Shown: in pieces, positions 10,733-21,803 of the stretch
Layout: every line of letters starts with the position of its first letter
Numbering within the stretch: the stretch's first letter is position 1
From: Dermatemys mawii
Taxonomy: Eukaryota > Chordata > Testudines > Dermatemydidae
Length of the DNA stretch: 64,000 nucleotides
Direction: 5' to 3'
Assembly (NCBI GenBank): GCA_007922305.1
Contig: ML677344.1
Coordinates: 2,256,497 to 2,320,496 of the forward strand
Notes under the pieces: generated by a model
Told to the model about the DNA's origin: nothing
The model's database searches: none
The model's input: the letters and a program-made list of their open reading frames with translations, nothing else
Made by a program: the position numbers and the translations under genes

Positions 10733-11321
10733 TCCCCGGGGCGATGCTCTTGAACGGCTCCCTGTGAAGCCAGTCAGGACTCTGGGGGGAAGCTTCCTCT
10801 CTGTGAACAGCCTGTCTCCAGGGCTAGGAGCTTCACAGCTTACAGCTTCCACCTTCCTGGGGCTGACCTCGGAGCCTTTGGGACCTTCTGCCCCTACGTG
10901 TGTTTCCCCCAGCAAGCCCGCCCAGGTGGGGTCCTGGGGAAGCCCGTGGATCCTGCACCCCAACTCCACAGTCAGACGTGACTCTCAGCCAGCCAGTAAA
11001 ACAGAGGTTTATTAGATAACAGGAACATGATTTAAAACAGAGCTCGTAGGTACAAGGAACCGGACCCCCTCAGCCAGATCCATTTTGTGGGGCAGTGAGC
11101 CAGACCGCCCGTCTGCACTTCACTGGATGTCCCCAGCCAGCTTTAGACTAAACCTCACTCTCCAGCCTCTCCTCTTTCTTTGTCTCTTGGGCAGAAGGTG
11201 TCACCCCGTGCATTCCCCACCTGGGCTCAGGTTACAGCCTCAGGTATTGTCCAGAGAGGGGAGTCTCCCATCCCCACACAATATTCAGAGGAACCATTAG
11301 GAACATTTCCATTCCATCACA
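10733..11321 (-). mobile_element. solo LTR, family A, 589 bp
   Basis: The same LTR family on the minus strand, with the polyadenylation signal complement at 11008-11013. The terminal tgtcgtgg shows loss of the CpG found in other copies (tgtcacgg). The 5-bp duplication ccacc lies at 10728-10732 and 11322-11326. Confidence 0.85.
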
Positions 11322-11343
11322 CCACCTCACTAGCATTCTGTTC

Positions 11344-11650
11344 CAGGGGTTCTCCAACCTCACTGCACCACGACCCCCTTCTGGCAAGAAAACACAACCT
11401 CAGGTGGGGGCACTGACGCCTGAGCCCTCCAGACCCCAGTCCCCTGGCTGGAGAGGGGCCAAAGCTGAAGCCCGAGGGGTTCAGTCCCAGGCAGGGGGCC
11501 TGTAATCTGAGCCCTGATACCCAGGGCTGAAGCCCTCAGGCTTTAGCTTCGGCCCCGTGGGGTGGGACTCGGGCTTCAGTTACAGCCCCAGGCCCCTGCA
11601 AATCTAAGCAACCCACTTTGGGGTCCTGCCCCACAGTTTGAGAACTGCTG
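11344..11650. mobile_element. hAT-like non-autonomous element
   Basis: The left end caggggttctccaac and right end gtttgagaactgctg are inverted repeats of the CAGNGGTTCTCAAAC type found in hAT (Charlie-like) transposons. Flanking 8-mers ttctgttc (11336-11343) and ttgtgtgc (11651-11658) agree at 6 of 8 positions, consistent with a decayed 8-bp duplication. It has no coding capacity. Confidence 0.75.
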
Positions 11651-12000
11651 TTGTGTGCTCATCTATTAAGCCAACCCCTCCCCCGAGGGAAGTGGAGCAC
11701 TTCAGTGAGGTCGTGTTGATCTTTCTGAAATGAAATTTTTCAGACATGTCTTGGGAGTTGGGGGTCTGAAAACCTTGGATTCTTTTCTGCGCCGTGTCAG
11801 GACAAGGGGAAATGTTGGACTTTCCTGCAGAACAGAAGCACCAAGTTTTGCCCATCTCTGCTTAGGGATCCAGCCAGCCACCTGCTGTTCAGATCTGAGC
11901 TCGGAAGCTCCGTGAGCTGAATGAGGGGCTCTGTCACCCGATCCTTTTAATGATGATCCTGAGCAGGCCAGTACAAGGGAGACTAGTTCTTATTCCAGGG

Positions 12001-12135
12001 TGTATTGCCTAGTGGTTACTGCATGGAATTAGGGATCAGGCTTCCTGGCTCTGCTACTGACTTATTTGTCCCCTTGGGCAAGTCAGTTCACTTTTCAGTG
12101 CCTTAGTTTCCCATGCCTGCCAGCATCTGCAAATA
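12001..12135 (+). repeat. MIR/CORE-type tRNA-derived SINE
   Basis: A tRNA-like head (gcctagtggttactgcatgg) is followed by 'ggcttcctggctctgctactgac', 'ccccttgggcaagtcagttcac' and 'cagtgccttagtttccc'. This is the canonical MIR order. It is one of the more complete SINE copies here. Confidence 0.8.
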
Positions 12136-12139
12136 AAAC

Positions 12140-12320
12140 CCCCAGTAGATGTATTTTACATAATTTTTCTAAATACCCATAAATTCCCTAACGAGCCACT
12201 CATTTGTCCAACTTGCCCCCACCTCATTTTTCACGTCACCCCCTGCATCATCACCCCCACGCTCGTTAGGCACAGCTTCCTCCCCTGCCTAGTGCCGCTC
12301 GTTCCCCACTCACTCTGTAT

Positions 12321-12359
<39 letters not shown>

Positions 12360-13085
12360 AAATATCCATATACATCCTCTCGGTCTGCACATCCATCCTG
12401 TCGCTCCCAGGCATGGCTCACCAAGCCAGTCCCCTGGAAAAAACAAACACAGCTTCTCTCCTTTATGGGCAAAGCCCAGGAGGAGAATGGCAAAGTCTGT
12501 GCCTCCCACTCCTGTCCACCTCCCCTTTCCCTGGAGGAAGACGTTACCCCCAGCCCTAGTCCCCATGACACTGCCTCTTCCAGAATATCTAGTCTTTGAT
12601 TCTGCTGCCTCTTTCTCTGGCCAGGAATATCACACCCCATTATATCACACAGGAATATCACACCCCTGGATACCAATTCTCCATTATATCCTCCCACTGA
12701 GGGCTCAGCTCAACCTGGTTCCCCCCAACTCCCCAGCAACCACATCCCCACTCCACCCCACATCCCAGCTCCCCCAGCAGCAGGTCCCTGCTCCACCCCC
12801 ACAGAATTGCCCTGGCTCCTCCCAATGAGCTCCATGGCAGGGGGGTGAGGTTCCCAATGTCTTCATCTGAGGTGATTGCTGCCAGGGGACCCCCCCACGT
12901 CCTGACCCCACCATATGTCTCTGATTCCCCATTGTCCCATGTGCCTCTACCACCCTTCCTGAGTCTCTACCCCCCCAAACTCCACCCAGGGGCCTCTGCC
13001 CCACAGTGCCTCTGTGTACCCATGACCTAGCTCTCCATGGCCCCATGTGCTGATGCCCCATGTGCCCAGCTAGCCCTGCAATCAA
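12140..13085. repeat. C-rich, G-poor tract with short degenerate repeats
   Basis: The plus strand is strikingly G-poor, built of cccca, ctccacccc and ccccatgtg-type words recurring at irregular spacing. The overlapping open frames (for example 12292-12828) are low-complexity Pro/His/Ser/Thr strings produced by this composition and by the (CA)n run. No gene is supported. Confidence 0.55.
12321..12355. repeat. (CA)n microsatellite
   Basis: Uninterrupted run of about 17 ac units. Confidence 0.97.
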
Positions 13086-13099
13086 GGGGTTCACTGCAT

Positions 13100-14020
13100 T
13101 ACCGGTTCAGCCGTTTGCTGCCTAGTTGGGAGGCAGGAGTTGGTACTCTGCCTGCTACATTTGGTGATGGACTGTATAGTGTCCATCTGCCCGTGTGGCA
13201 GCTCTGATTGGTTCTCCTTCCCCAGGAGGCGGGTCAATGGGAAAGGACACCCTATCAGATTAGGGGGTTTCCTCCACAGATGCTTAGCAGCGATCCATTG
13301 GAAAATCTATAGCATCGAACGGTCTGTTTTTCCCCATCCATAGAAGGGCATGAATGATCCTTGCTGGCCTGCCCAGAGGGAGGGGAAGGTTAACCCGTGT
13401 TTATTTAGTGCTTGGCAATCAGCCCAGGAAAAGCATGAAAGGAAAAGCATTTACACCCACACCCTCTGAGATCCTTGCAATGCACGTCTGCCTTTGGCCC
13501 AGAGCAGCCGCCGGTGGGTCACGCTCAAGGCCGGCGTAAGTGGTTGGATCTCCATGGAAACCAGCATTCCATGCTCCAGAAGAAGCTCTGGAGAACGCCG
13601 GGCTGGGATTCTACCACCAAACCGCGGGCAGGGCTGGGATGTTGCCCCTTTGCATCTGATAGATCCTGCTCAGCCGTCCCAGCCAGGAAGGGGTTACCCC
13701 GGAGTTCATCAGGGGACGTCAGAGGAGAAGCGAATTTCATTCGGCCTCGGGAGTGCGGCAGGCCGACCTCCCCGCCGACAGACCCCACCAGGACTTTCCA
13801 CTGGACTCGGAGCCACTCGCTGGGGACGGACGGGGCTGCGGATGCAGCGATGGGCTCACCCTCCTCGGAGGAGAACATGACTTTGCAACTGAAACGCTCC
13901 CGGCTCAGCTTGATGAGATGTGTTTTTAAACCAAACAGGCGTTGCTTGAAATGACTCTTATTTTAGCAGGCTGCCAAAGCCTGAGAGTCTTTTAGTGCAG
14001 GCTCTCTCTCACGCCAATTA
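13100..14020. other. unclassified segment with a GC-rich core
   Basis: 13480-13880 is relatively rich in CpG and open on both strands (159 codons plus, 117 codons minus). Neither reading resembles a protein I recognise, and no convincing splice sites frame it. A fragment of an exon cannot be excluded. Confidence 0.3.
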
Positions 14021-14024
14021 ATAA

Positions 14025-14385
14025 TAATAATATTGTGCATTCAGGTGACACCCTTTCCTCCCAGCAGATGCTAAAGAGCTTTCCAGGTAACAGAGACCAT
14101 ATCACGGTCTGAAATGCAGCCACCTCTGGAGTGGATCAGCCAAGGTTCGCTTTATTGTCCGGATTAGGGTGGCACTTAGCTGGGTGTGCCACATGCACAG
14201 AATAGGAGACAATCTTCACCCCAATCAGGTAGTGAAATCACTGGGAGGTTGATTTCTACGGGCACAGGAGCAAGCCCTAAATGATCTCTTTAAGGTCACA
14301 TGGATAGTCTGTGGCAGATCCAAGAACTGAACCTGTATCACCGCATCCTATCCCAGAGCCTTAGCCACAAGCTCTCCATCTGGGG
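14025..14385 (-). repeat. MIR-like SINE, antisense, degraded
   Basis: The segment has 'ttaaggtcacatggatagtctgtggcagatccaagaactgaacctg' and 'cccagagccttagccacaagctctcc'. These are the antisense of a MIR core and tRNA-like head. The distal part (14040-14200) is more decayed. Confidence 0.5.
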
Positions 14386-14500
14386 TGACCAGACAGCACG
14401 TGCGAAAAGTCAGGATTGGCGTAGAGGGTAATAGGAGCCTATATAAGAAAAAGGCCCAAAAATCAGGACTGTCCCTATAAAATTGGGACGTCTGGTCTCC
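14386..14500 (+). mobile_element. short 'gaccagacagcaa' element, copy 2
   Basis: ggtgaccagacagcacgtgcg... 'aataggagcctatataagaaaaagg' ... 'tccctataaaattgggacgtctggtc'. Full-length, with about 80-90% identity by eye to the copy at 3551. Confidence 0.75.
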
Positions 14501-14514
14501 GTATCTCCTCCCGC

Positions 14515-14710
14515 TCTTCAACAAAGGGCATTTGGAACCAGGACTCTAGGGCTCACGTCCACAGTTCCAAATCACACCCCAAGATCACTGCTGCAGCCAG
14601 GTGTGAGAGTCGCCCTCTTGACTGGCCCACCAAGGATTGACCCGGGGACCTCCAGAGCTAAAAGCATCAGCTGCTCCAGTGGGACTTAAAGAGCTGGGGC
14701 CAGAGCAACT
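14515..14710 (-). repeat. tRNA-derived SINE-like, antisense
   Basis: 'ggattgacccggggacctccagagctaaaagcatcagctgctcca' is the antisense of a tRNA-like head with a B-box (gggtcaatcc). A related head lies at 20160-20230. Confidence 0.5.
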
Positions 14711-16640
14711 CATACCGGCCAAGCCGCAGCACAGAGCCATAACGCACACTCGACGGCAGGTTACACATGCAGGAGCGGACCTTGTTTTTTAAGATCGCAT
14801 TGAGGATTATGACTCCATGCACTGAAACATACAATAGAACTACAGAGTCCAAAGCAGGGGCTTAGTGCACCTCCCATGGCATCAAACAACCCCTCTTTCC
14901 TCCCCTCTTAGCCCATAAATCATACTGCATCTAGCAGGGCTAACACAAACCTTAACACACCATCGGGGCTGCAGATCTGCGAGGAACCGGGCTGGAAGAA
15001 AGGGATGGGGACGGACGTGCGCAGAGCGAGAGAGACTTTCTATCTGGCAGCCAAAGAACAAAGAAGCAGAAAGATAAAGAAAGAACCCATAGACAAATGC
15101 TTGTTCCTCATTAGAGGACAAATCCATTAATTGAAAGATGAGCTGGCAATTTTTTTAATGTTGTATTTATTAAACCACAACACCCAGCAGGGAGGGGAAG
15201 ATTAAAGTTAATCATACGTCTCCATTATCATTTCATGAGTCCTTCATTACTCCCACCTGCTGCACACTTCTCATCCCAGCAGAAAGTCCTCTCTCTCTCT
15301 CTCTCTCCCGCCCCCCGCAATTGTGTTTATTTAATTTATTCATGTATTTATTTATTTATTTCAGCACCTTCCTTAACATGAATCAAAGGTGGTGAGGTTC
15401 CTTCCCCCTTTAATTCCTTTCACCCCATAGCTCCCCTTTGAATTGTCCTTCTGGGGGAAAAATAGCATTACAGCTACAATAGGCAGAGATCTCAAGCTGT
15501 GGGAGCCAGAACCACAGGCCTTAGTTAAAGTCTAGCAGCCAATTAATCAAGCATAAGTCAATTTAGCTTTTGGTGTCTAGAGTGCCTGGGGCTAGTCTGC
15601 CTTTCAGCGGCTGAAGGGAAATGTGTCATTTTGAGATGCCTTTTATTTGTGTTATACATTGAAGACACGTGTGCTAATCCTTCTCTCCGGGCTATGCTTT
15701 TAGAGGATAAGAGTCTACTACTGGTACCAGCTAATGGAATTCCTCTTTTAGCTCAGCTGACAGAAGTCAGATCTCTGGGGCGGAAGGGCTCGATTTCGCT
15801 GTGGGCCATTCCGTTATCACTAGCAGGACAGAGACGTGGAATTAGGGAGAGGGCCAGGGAGCTGCAGATGAGCTCTCTCACCTTTGCGATGGGTGTTTTA
15901 TCTAGATTCACTACCACAAACTCTAGCACTGAGAGGAGGTTTAGCGCCTTGGGGGCAGGGCATGGCTCAGATTCTTTTAACCTGACCCCTTGGGTGGTGC
16001 ACTCAGGTTTCCCAAGCTAAGCAGGCTCTCCAGAGACTGGTGCTAGGATGGGAGACAAGACACCTTTCTCCTCAGTGGGCCCAACTGTAGCCACACCTGC
16101 CGTATGCAGGAGGTGCACAGGGCTTGATTCTCTCCCTTAAGCCTGATTCACCCTGGTATAGGGGAGAGAAAAACAAAGGGCGCTAAACAAGACGCCTTGA
16201 AGAACGAACGGTCTCATAATACCCAAGGTGCGTGCATCAATTCAATGAATAGGAGCAGAGAATGGGGGTGGGAGCAGCACTGGTGGGAAATTGATGGCAA
16301 AATTACAGACTTCAGAAAACGCCGACCGTGGGGTCGGGGCTCAGAGGTAGGGCTCCCAGGGCCTCCAGCTCTGCAGAAGCCCACCAGATGGACTGTCCCT
16401 GAATTAGGACTCCCATGCCCCCGGGTCCTCAGGCAGGAACGTTTGGGCAAGGTCCAAATCAAATGTCATTTTGATCCCCACCCCCCCGCATATGAATTCT
16501 GAAATTCCTGTGCCAAGGGCAACTTTGAAATGTCATTGTTTATTCTGACTTGGAATGAATATTAGTGCGGTCATCTTTAGCAAGTTCAGGCAGAAGGTAA
16601 ATTCCAGTTTCCAGCTACCCCCAGGTGGGAGGACGGAGGT
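14711..16640. other. AT-richer unique sequence
   Basis: No gene recognised. 15125-15240 and 15500-15580 are AT-rich with homeodomain-like words (attaattg, ttaatcat, caattaatca). 15320-15365 is a ttatttat-rich low-complexity patch. Local regulatory elements are possible but cannot be shown from one sequence. Confidence 0.35.
15287..15308. repeat. (CT)n microsatellite
   Basis: Run of about ten ct units followed by a C-rich stretch. Confidence 0.9.
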
Positions 16641-16644
16641 TGCA

Positions 16645-16722
16645 ATTGCAAGGCCAAATTCTCAGCTGATACAGGGCCACTGATCTCAGTGATTTACACT
16701 AGCTGAGAAGCTGACCCGCAAA
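16645..16722. repeat. palindromic 'ccagatcctcagct' element
   Basis: 'caaattctcagctgatacagg' at the left is answered by 'acactagctgagaagctgac' at the right, so the segment folds into an imperfect hairpin. A second copy is at 56590. Confidence 0.5.
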
Positions 16723-16744
16723 GTTTGAGAAAAGAAGAGGATGG

Positions 16745-17590
16745 TGTCACGTTACTGAAATTATCTGGGATGATATAGATCATTGGTGCAACCAAGGTCC
16801 TGCAGGGCACCAAATCTTATGTAAAGGGGGTCATATAAGGTATCTATGACCAGGTTATGATCTGCTGATTATGATTATGCTATTTGTATGTGTGTATCAA
16901 CTTTGTAGTTGAAGTTATGAATATTGGCTCTGTATTGTCTGTCTTTCCAAATATTGTGCTATGCTGTGGGGGACATTTCAGAAGCCTTGGTGTTAGCTTG
17001 GCTTACCATGCTTGATGGCCCATTAAGGACTATCAGCTATACAATGGACTTTGTAGATGCCTGTCCACGCCCGAGCTTCCCCAGGAATGTGGCCTGGCTG
17101 GTCAGGAGCTGAATCTTGGAGAGTCATGTGACTGGACCACATGGCTCTGAAACTCCATGTTACAACTGGACACTGAATAGCAAGAAGGAGGCAGTCTCCA
17201 CTCACAAGGGGAAGTCTACATAAACCTAGGAGAGAGACCTCCATCTTGTCTTCAGTCTGTCATTCTTACTCTGGAGGAATTCTGGCTACACACAAAAGTT
17301 TTCAACAAAGGGACTGTATGACCCACCCCTGGAGGGGATGCATTCCAGAGACTGATTTGAGCCTGCAGTTTATTCTACAACTAATGCAAGGAATTTTCCA
17401 TTACTGCATGTAACTGATTTCTTTTAACCATTCCTAACCCTCACCTATATCTTTTTCCTTGTATAATAAACCTTTAGATTTTAGATTCTAAAGGATCTAA
17501 AGTTTTAGATTCTAAAGGATTCTAAAGTTACGGTGTTTTTCTAGGACTTGGAAAAATATTTTCACTTCCCAGTGCTGCTATGTACATTCT
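16745..17590 (+). mobile_element. LTR-type repeat, second family
   Basis: The start is tgtcacgttactg, followed by 'accaaggtcctgcagggcacc', 'aaagggggtcatataaggtatc' and 'cccattaaggactatcagctat'. A 3' block of 'cctaaccctcacctatatctttttcc' precedes a polyadenylation signal (aataaa, 17465-17470). I recognise this as a reptile LTR by its layout. The 3' boundary is blurred because a PLE end begins at about 17594. No matching target-site duplication was found. Confidence 0.65.
17479..17527. repeat. tandem duplication of a 24/25-bp near-palindrome
   Basis: ttttagattctaaagg followed by atctaaag (17479-17502) is repeated as 17503-17527 with one extra t. Each unit contains the near-palindrome tttagattctaaa. 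It lies just 3' of the LTR polyadenylation signal. Confidence 0.85.
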
Positions 17591-17593
17591 GTG

Positions 17594-17738
17594 ACAAAGA
17601 GTCCTGTGGCACCTTAAAGACTAAGTAAAGTATTAGAGCATAAGCTTTCGTGGGCTAATACCCACTTCGTCGGATGCATGCAGTGGAAGTATCCAGGGGC
17701 AGGTATAAATAGGTAGGCAAGAACCAGGTTGGGATGTC
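17594..17738 (-). mobile_element. Penelope-like element 3' fragment
   Basis: In antisense 'caaagagtcctgtggcacctt', 'aagactaagtaaagtattagag', a hammerhead-type motif, and 'ccaggggcaggtataaatagg' are the same blocks as in the PLE at 8815-9838. It is truncated at both ends relative to that copy. Confidence 0.75.
17638..17685 (-). ncRNA. hammerhead ribozyme motif, U4 variant
   Basis: On the minus strand the core reads ccgacga, then a GUGGG/CCCAC helix closed by tattag, then cgaaagc. The conserved uridine at position 4 is C, and all other core bases, including GAAA, are present. Reduced or no cleavage is expected from what is known of hammerhead cores. Confidence 0.65.
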
Positions 17739-17739
17739 C

Positions 17740-17885
17740 TTGGGAAAGTCACCTTCTATCTCCATACCCCAGTTTTCCATCTGTAAAAGGGGGACAGTAG
17801 CTCTGGCCTGTCTCACAGAGGTGTGCGAAGACAAATACAGAAGCCCGAGGGGCTCAGGTACTTTGGTGATGGGGGACAGATAAAT
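17740..17885 (+). repeat. MIR-like SINE 3' portion
   Basis: 'cttgggaaagtcaccttctatctcc', 'cagttttccatctgtaaaaggggg' and 'tcacagaggtgtgcgaagac' follow the MIR core and tail. Confidence 0.65.
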
Positions 17886-18378
17886 AAGTTCCTTAATATG
17901 CAAGTAAAGTGCAGTCCTCCAGTGCACTCACCAATGATGCTGGGCACCCAAAGAGTAGTACTATGCTACCCGATCCAGGTATAACTTGCCCCCGGTTATT
18001 CAGCAAGTCTGGCCATAGCCAGAGACTGAGCCCACCCTCAAAAGTCATGGTCCAGGGCCTTAACCACCAGTTGTCTTTCCAATGGGACCAAAGCCAGATT
18101 CTCCATTCACACGCGGGGTAGCGTTTTACACAGATTTGCTCAGACAGGAAGCAGAGAAAAGAGCCAGAGATGTCATCAAGTCTGCCGGAGACTTTGCCCT
18201 GCCTGTTCACGGTGATACAAGAAATGCAGATGCTATTGGGAGGGGCAGAGCATAAGACTCTAAGGTAGATACTATTTGCCATGCTCTGTACTGTAATGCC
18301 TAAGGGCCAACCAAGATTCAGGCCTGTAATATCCTCCAGCCCACCCCCCAAATGCACCCTCCAGGCCAGAGGTCACAC

Positions 18379-18792
18379 TGCAGTGTCCTGCCTCAGTTTC
18401 CCACTTTTCAGGGCCCTTTAAGAACTCACAGTTCGAAGGAGAGTCAAATGATCCCCACAAAGGGTCCCATTTATTTAATCCTTTCATATGTACTGCACTC
18501 CTAGGAACCAGCACCTCAGTGGCTCTCTCTTAATTCATCCCAAAATCAGAGTCTTCATTCCAGCTGGTCTTGACAGTCTCTCCCAGGCTGCCTGGCCTGG
18601 AGAGCTTTCTTCTGCTTCTTCAACTCCCCCTGCTGACTTCAAGCTCTATTGGGGTCTCCTTGCACCCTGCAAACACTCCCCCCTGCCACCACTTTCCTGC
18701 TCTTTTTCTCCTGGGAGCATCTGATTCAACCCAGGTGGGGCTCATCCTATAATCAGGGCTTACCAGCCCATGGGGTAAGCCACCCTGCCACA
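18379..18792 (-). mobile_element. probable LTR, unclassified
   Basis: On the minus strand this begins tgtggcagggtggcttaccc and contains a polyadenylation-like AATAAA in 'ggattaaataaatgggaccc', ending near 'actgaggcaggacactgca'. The size and layout suit an LTR, but the flanks show no clear 5-bp duplication. Confidence 0.4.
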
Positions 18793-19500
18793 GAGCCCCC
18801 TTGTGCTAGGTACTGCATAAACCCAGCGTAGCAAACAGTTCTTCCCCCAAAGCGCTTCCCATAATAAACAGGATAAACAGAGGACAGAGACTTAATACAG
18901 AAGCAGAAGTAGCTAGATCGATGACTCCAGAAAGTGCTAGAAAAGATAGAGGGGTGTCAGCCCTGATAAAGCAACAGACTCCTGAAAAGAGTGGCAAAGA
19001 GATCTGCACAGTAGAAGACCTAGGAGGGTGTACAAAAGGGGAATGGAAAAGAACCTGCGGTTCTGATTTCTGGTGAGCTGTATTTGATTTGGTTCCGCCC
19101 CCGGCAGGGAAAGAAAAGTGCCTGTTTACTTTAATTACGGCGTCAGAAACCAACAGATTTATGCTGTGTAAATCTGAGGGACAAACTGAAAGGTTTGTGT
19201 TAATTGCCAACACTTTCTCACTGTTTAATTCTGACTGTGTGGGGGTGGAGGACTGTTATTTAGGCTCGGAGAAGGGCTTTGTGCAGGGATGCTGCTGAAA
19301 GCCAGCCTTTGCTTTGAAGAAGTCGTAACTAGGGCTGGGGACTCGTTGGGAGGGGAAGGGAGAACCTGCCAAGAGAGATAAGGGAACTAAGGCCTGGAAT
19401 TTAATTTGGAGATGTTTTCCGATAATGACAATTATTGATGTGAAATTTCATCAGCGGGTGCTACAGATGTTGGAGGGAATGAACCATGGAGGGAAGACAC
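18793..19500. other. unclassified, with a possible conserved block at 19060-19320
   Basis: No gene recognised. 19060-19320 is free of the repeats seen elsewhere and holds several developmental-factor-like words (tgtttac, ttaatta, gtgttaattgcc). It is a candidate conserved non-coding element only. Confidence 0.3.
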
Positions 19501-19503
19501 TTT

Positions 19504-19722
19504 GGCCCGGTCTACACAGTGGGGGAGGAATAGCATAGCTGAGGTCAGCGTATCTTAGGTCGACTTACCTGGCTGTCCACACGGCGGTGAGTCAACCACT
19601 GCCGCTCCCCCGTCAACTCCGCTTCCACCTCTCGCGGCGGTGGAGTTCTGGAGTCTACGGGGAGAGCGCTTGGGGATCGATCACTACCCGCCGACTCGGC
19701 AGGGAGTATAGACTCCTGAGGG
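19504..19722 (-). mobile_element. MITE, 'gatcgattta' family
   Basis: The ends ggcccggtctacacagtggg and gagtatagactcctgag are inverted. Inside are 'agcatagctgaggtcagcgtatc', 'gtcgacttacctggc' and 'gcttggggatcgatc', shared with the copies at 30621, 40103 and 40485. Confidence 0.75.
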
Positions 19723-20104
19723 GCTGTCTCTAATATGTCTCTGTACAGGGACAAGCACAGTGGAGCACAATGGATCTCAGCTTGGGCCTATAGCCTGCGC
19801 TCCTGGAGTCAGAAGGTTTAAGGAAAGTTGAGATTCTCATGGGAAAAAAACCCCATCCAATATTGTGAAACTCCTCATAAAAACGCAGGAGGTGGCAATG
19901 CTGGATTGCCCTGCCCGGTCAGACGCCAAAGCTGAGTTCTTCTTCAGAGCTTTCTAGGAACATTTATAAGTTTCTTAATGTTAAAAATGTTGCATTCATC
20001 TGACATCGATTTTCTTCTTTTCCAAAGGGGAGGAGCAGCCAATGAGAAAAATCTCTCTGGCTTTTTTATTTCCTGTAACCCTTTAGGGGCTGGAACAAGA
20101 GCTT

Positions 20105-20290
20105 CAACAACAAGGAAAAGAAATAGCTGCCCCTATGCTTGTATAACGAGCCCCACTTGGGCCGACAGCTGGGTTTGAACCTGCTGCCTTTGGCACTAAA
20201 AGTATGACCTCAACTGCTGGAGCAAGAGAAGTAGCTCCCTTAAACAGCAGCTGTAGCAGGCTCTTATCCTCCTCTGTAGAGAGGAGCAAA
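20105..20290 (-). repeat. tRNA-derived SINE, antisense
   Basis: The complement of 'gggtttgaacctgctgcc' gives a clear B-box (ggttcaaaccc), and the A-box region lies in the complement of 'atgacctcaactgctggagcaag'. The tail extends to 'taaccctttaggggctgg'. The fold is not intact enough to call a functional tRNA. Confidence 0.55.
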
Positions 20291-20748
20291 AACCACACCA
20301 TGCTGATATTGGTTAAACTTAGCCCTCTAAGGTGTTCCCTTCCATATCATTCAGATAGTCCTCTGGGACCATTGGTCCTAATCATGCAGTCCTTCCTCAT
20401 GTCACCAAAGCAGCTCCATCAAAGTCAATGTTACTGCAGTGAGACAGCATTACTCAGAGGAGTAAGGGCAGCAGGATGGGTTCCCTTGTTTTGCTCAGGA
20501 TAACAGTGGTAGGAAGGGGATGCGTATAGCATTGACTTCATGATTCCTATAAGTCACTAGTGCATGTACACGTATGGGCCACTAAGTGCTGTAATTACAG
20601 CTAAGCTTTAATTAACATAATTACATTTCTACACAAATAAAACATTCAACATAGTAATTCCTAGCCTGCAAATTCAAATTGGCAGGTTTTCCTCCACAGA
20701 GCGCCAGTGAACAAAATTGACGTGCTGGTGCATGGCTCTGCACCCCCA

Positions 20749-20762
20749 CTTCCCTCTAGTGG
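20749..20762 (-). promoter_or_regulatory. CTCF-like motif, one mismatch
   Basis: The minus strand reads ccactagagggaag, differing from the core consensus only at the C of GGC. Motif evidence only. Confidence 0.25.
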
Positions 20763-20864
20763 ATTGAATTGGAACTGCAGGTCATAAGCCCTGTACTGCT
20801 AAAAGACACCCCATCTTAGCACAAGTAGGGTGGGGACTTGGGCTTCCCGTCAGTGGTTCTTATA

Positions 20865-21095
20865 TGGCCCCAGTCACCATAGTATCTGAGCACCTCACAA
20901 GCTTTAATTTGTTCATGTTCAGAACACCTCAGTGAGGAAGAGAAATACGACTAACCCTTATCTTATACATGAGGGGAAACTGAGGCACAGATATACTTGT
21001 CCAAGACCCCTTAGGAAACTTATAATAGAGAGATGAATTGAACCTGACTACCTTTTAATCCCAAATTATGGCCTTAATCACTGGACCGCCATTCT
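20865..21095 (-). repeat. MIR-like SINE, antisense
   Basis: 'tatctgagcacctcacaagctttaa', 'cttatacatgaggggaaactgaggcac' and 'ccttaatcactggaccgcc' run tail to head in antisense. The tRNA-like head is at the right end. Confidence 0.65.
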
Positions 21096-21205
21096 GGTGG
21101 TGCTAGGATACCTGGGTTCCCGACCCACTGCTTTCAGGGAGTTCCACGTTACCTTGGCATGCTGGGTAGCAAGAGCAAGGGAGTTCTGGGTGCGCACAGG
21201 CATAC

Positions 21206-21798
21206 TGTGACAGAGTTGGAATGTTCTTAATGATTCCTCTGACTATTGTATGGGGATGTCCATACCTAAGGCTGTAACTTGACCCCAGGTGGGGGAGGGA
21301 GATCAGGTGATACCTCCTGGCCTGGGAAAGAGACAAAGGAAAAGCAGAGGAGGGGTTAGAGAGGGAGTTTTTCAGTCTGGATCTGGCTGGGGGCAGGCGA
21401 CGAGCTTCAGGCAGGCTGCCTGGCTCTTTGGCCCCCAAAGTGGACCCAGCGGAGGGGTCGCGTTCGCTGTACCTACAAGCTCTGTTCTAGATCGTGTCCT
21501 GTCATCTAATAAACCTCTGTTTTACTGGCTGGCAGAGAGTCACGTCTGACTGTGGAGTTGGGGTGCAGGACCCATGGGCTTCTCCAGGACCCCGCTTGTG
21601 CGGGCTCACCGGGGGAAGCGCATGGAGGGGCAGAAGGTGCTGAATGCTCCGAGGTCAGACCCAGGAAGGTGGAAGCTGTAAGCTGTGAAGCTTCTGGCGT
21701 TGGAGACAGGCTGTTCACAGAGAAGAAGCTTCCCCCCAGAGTCCTGACTGGCTTCATAGGGAGCAATTCCAGACCATCGCCCCGGGGACTCCGTGACA
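21206..21798 (+). mobile_element. solo LTR, family A, 593 bp
   Basis: The plus-strand copy runs tgtgacagagttggaatg... to ...tccgtgaca with the polyadenylation signal at 21508-21513, followed by 'cctctgttttactggctggc'. The 5-bp duplication catac is at 21201-21205 and 21799-21803. It is the reference copy for reading the family in sense orientation. Confidence 0.88.
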
Positions 21799-21803
21799 CA
21801 TAC

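Noticed and set aside
12292..12828. 178-codon open frame on the plus strand
   Set aside because: It includes the (CA)n microsatellite and the C-rich tract. The His/Thr and Pro/Ser strings come from the repeats.
20160..20235. Possible tRNA gene (B-box present)
   Set aside because: The cloverleaf cannot be completed and a SINE body follows. A tRNA-derived SINE fits better.
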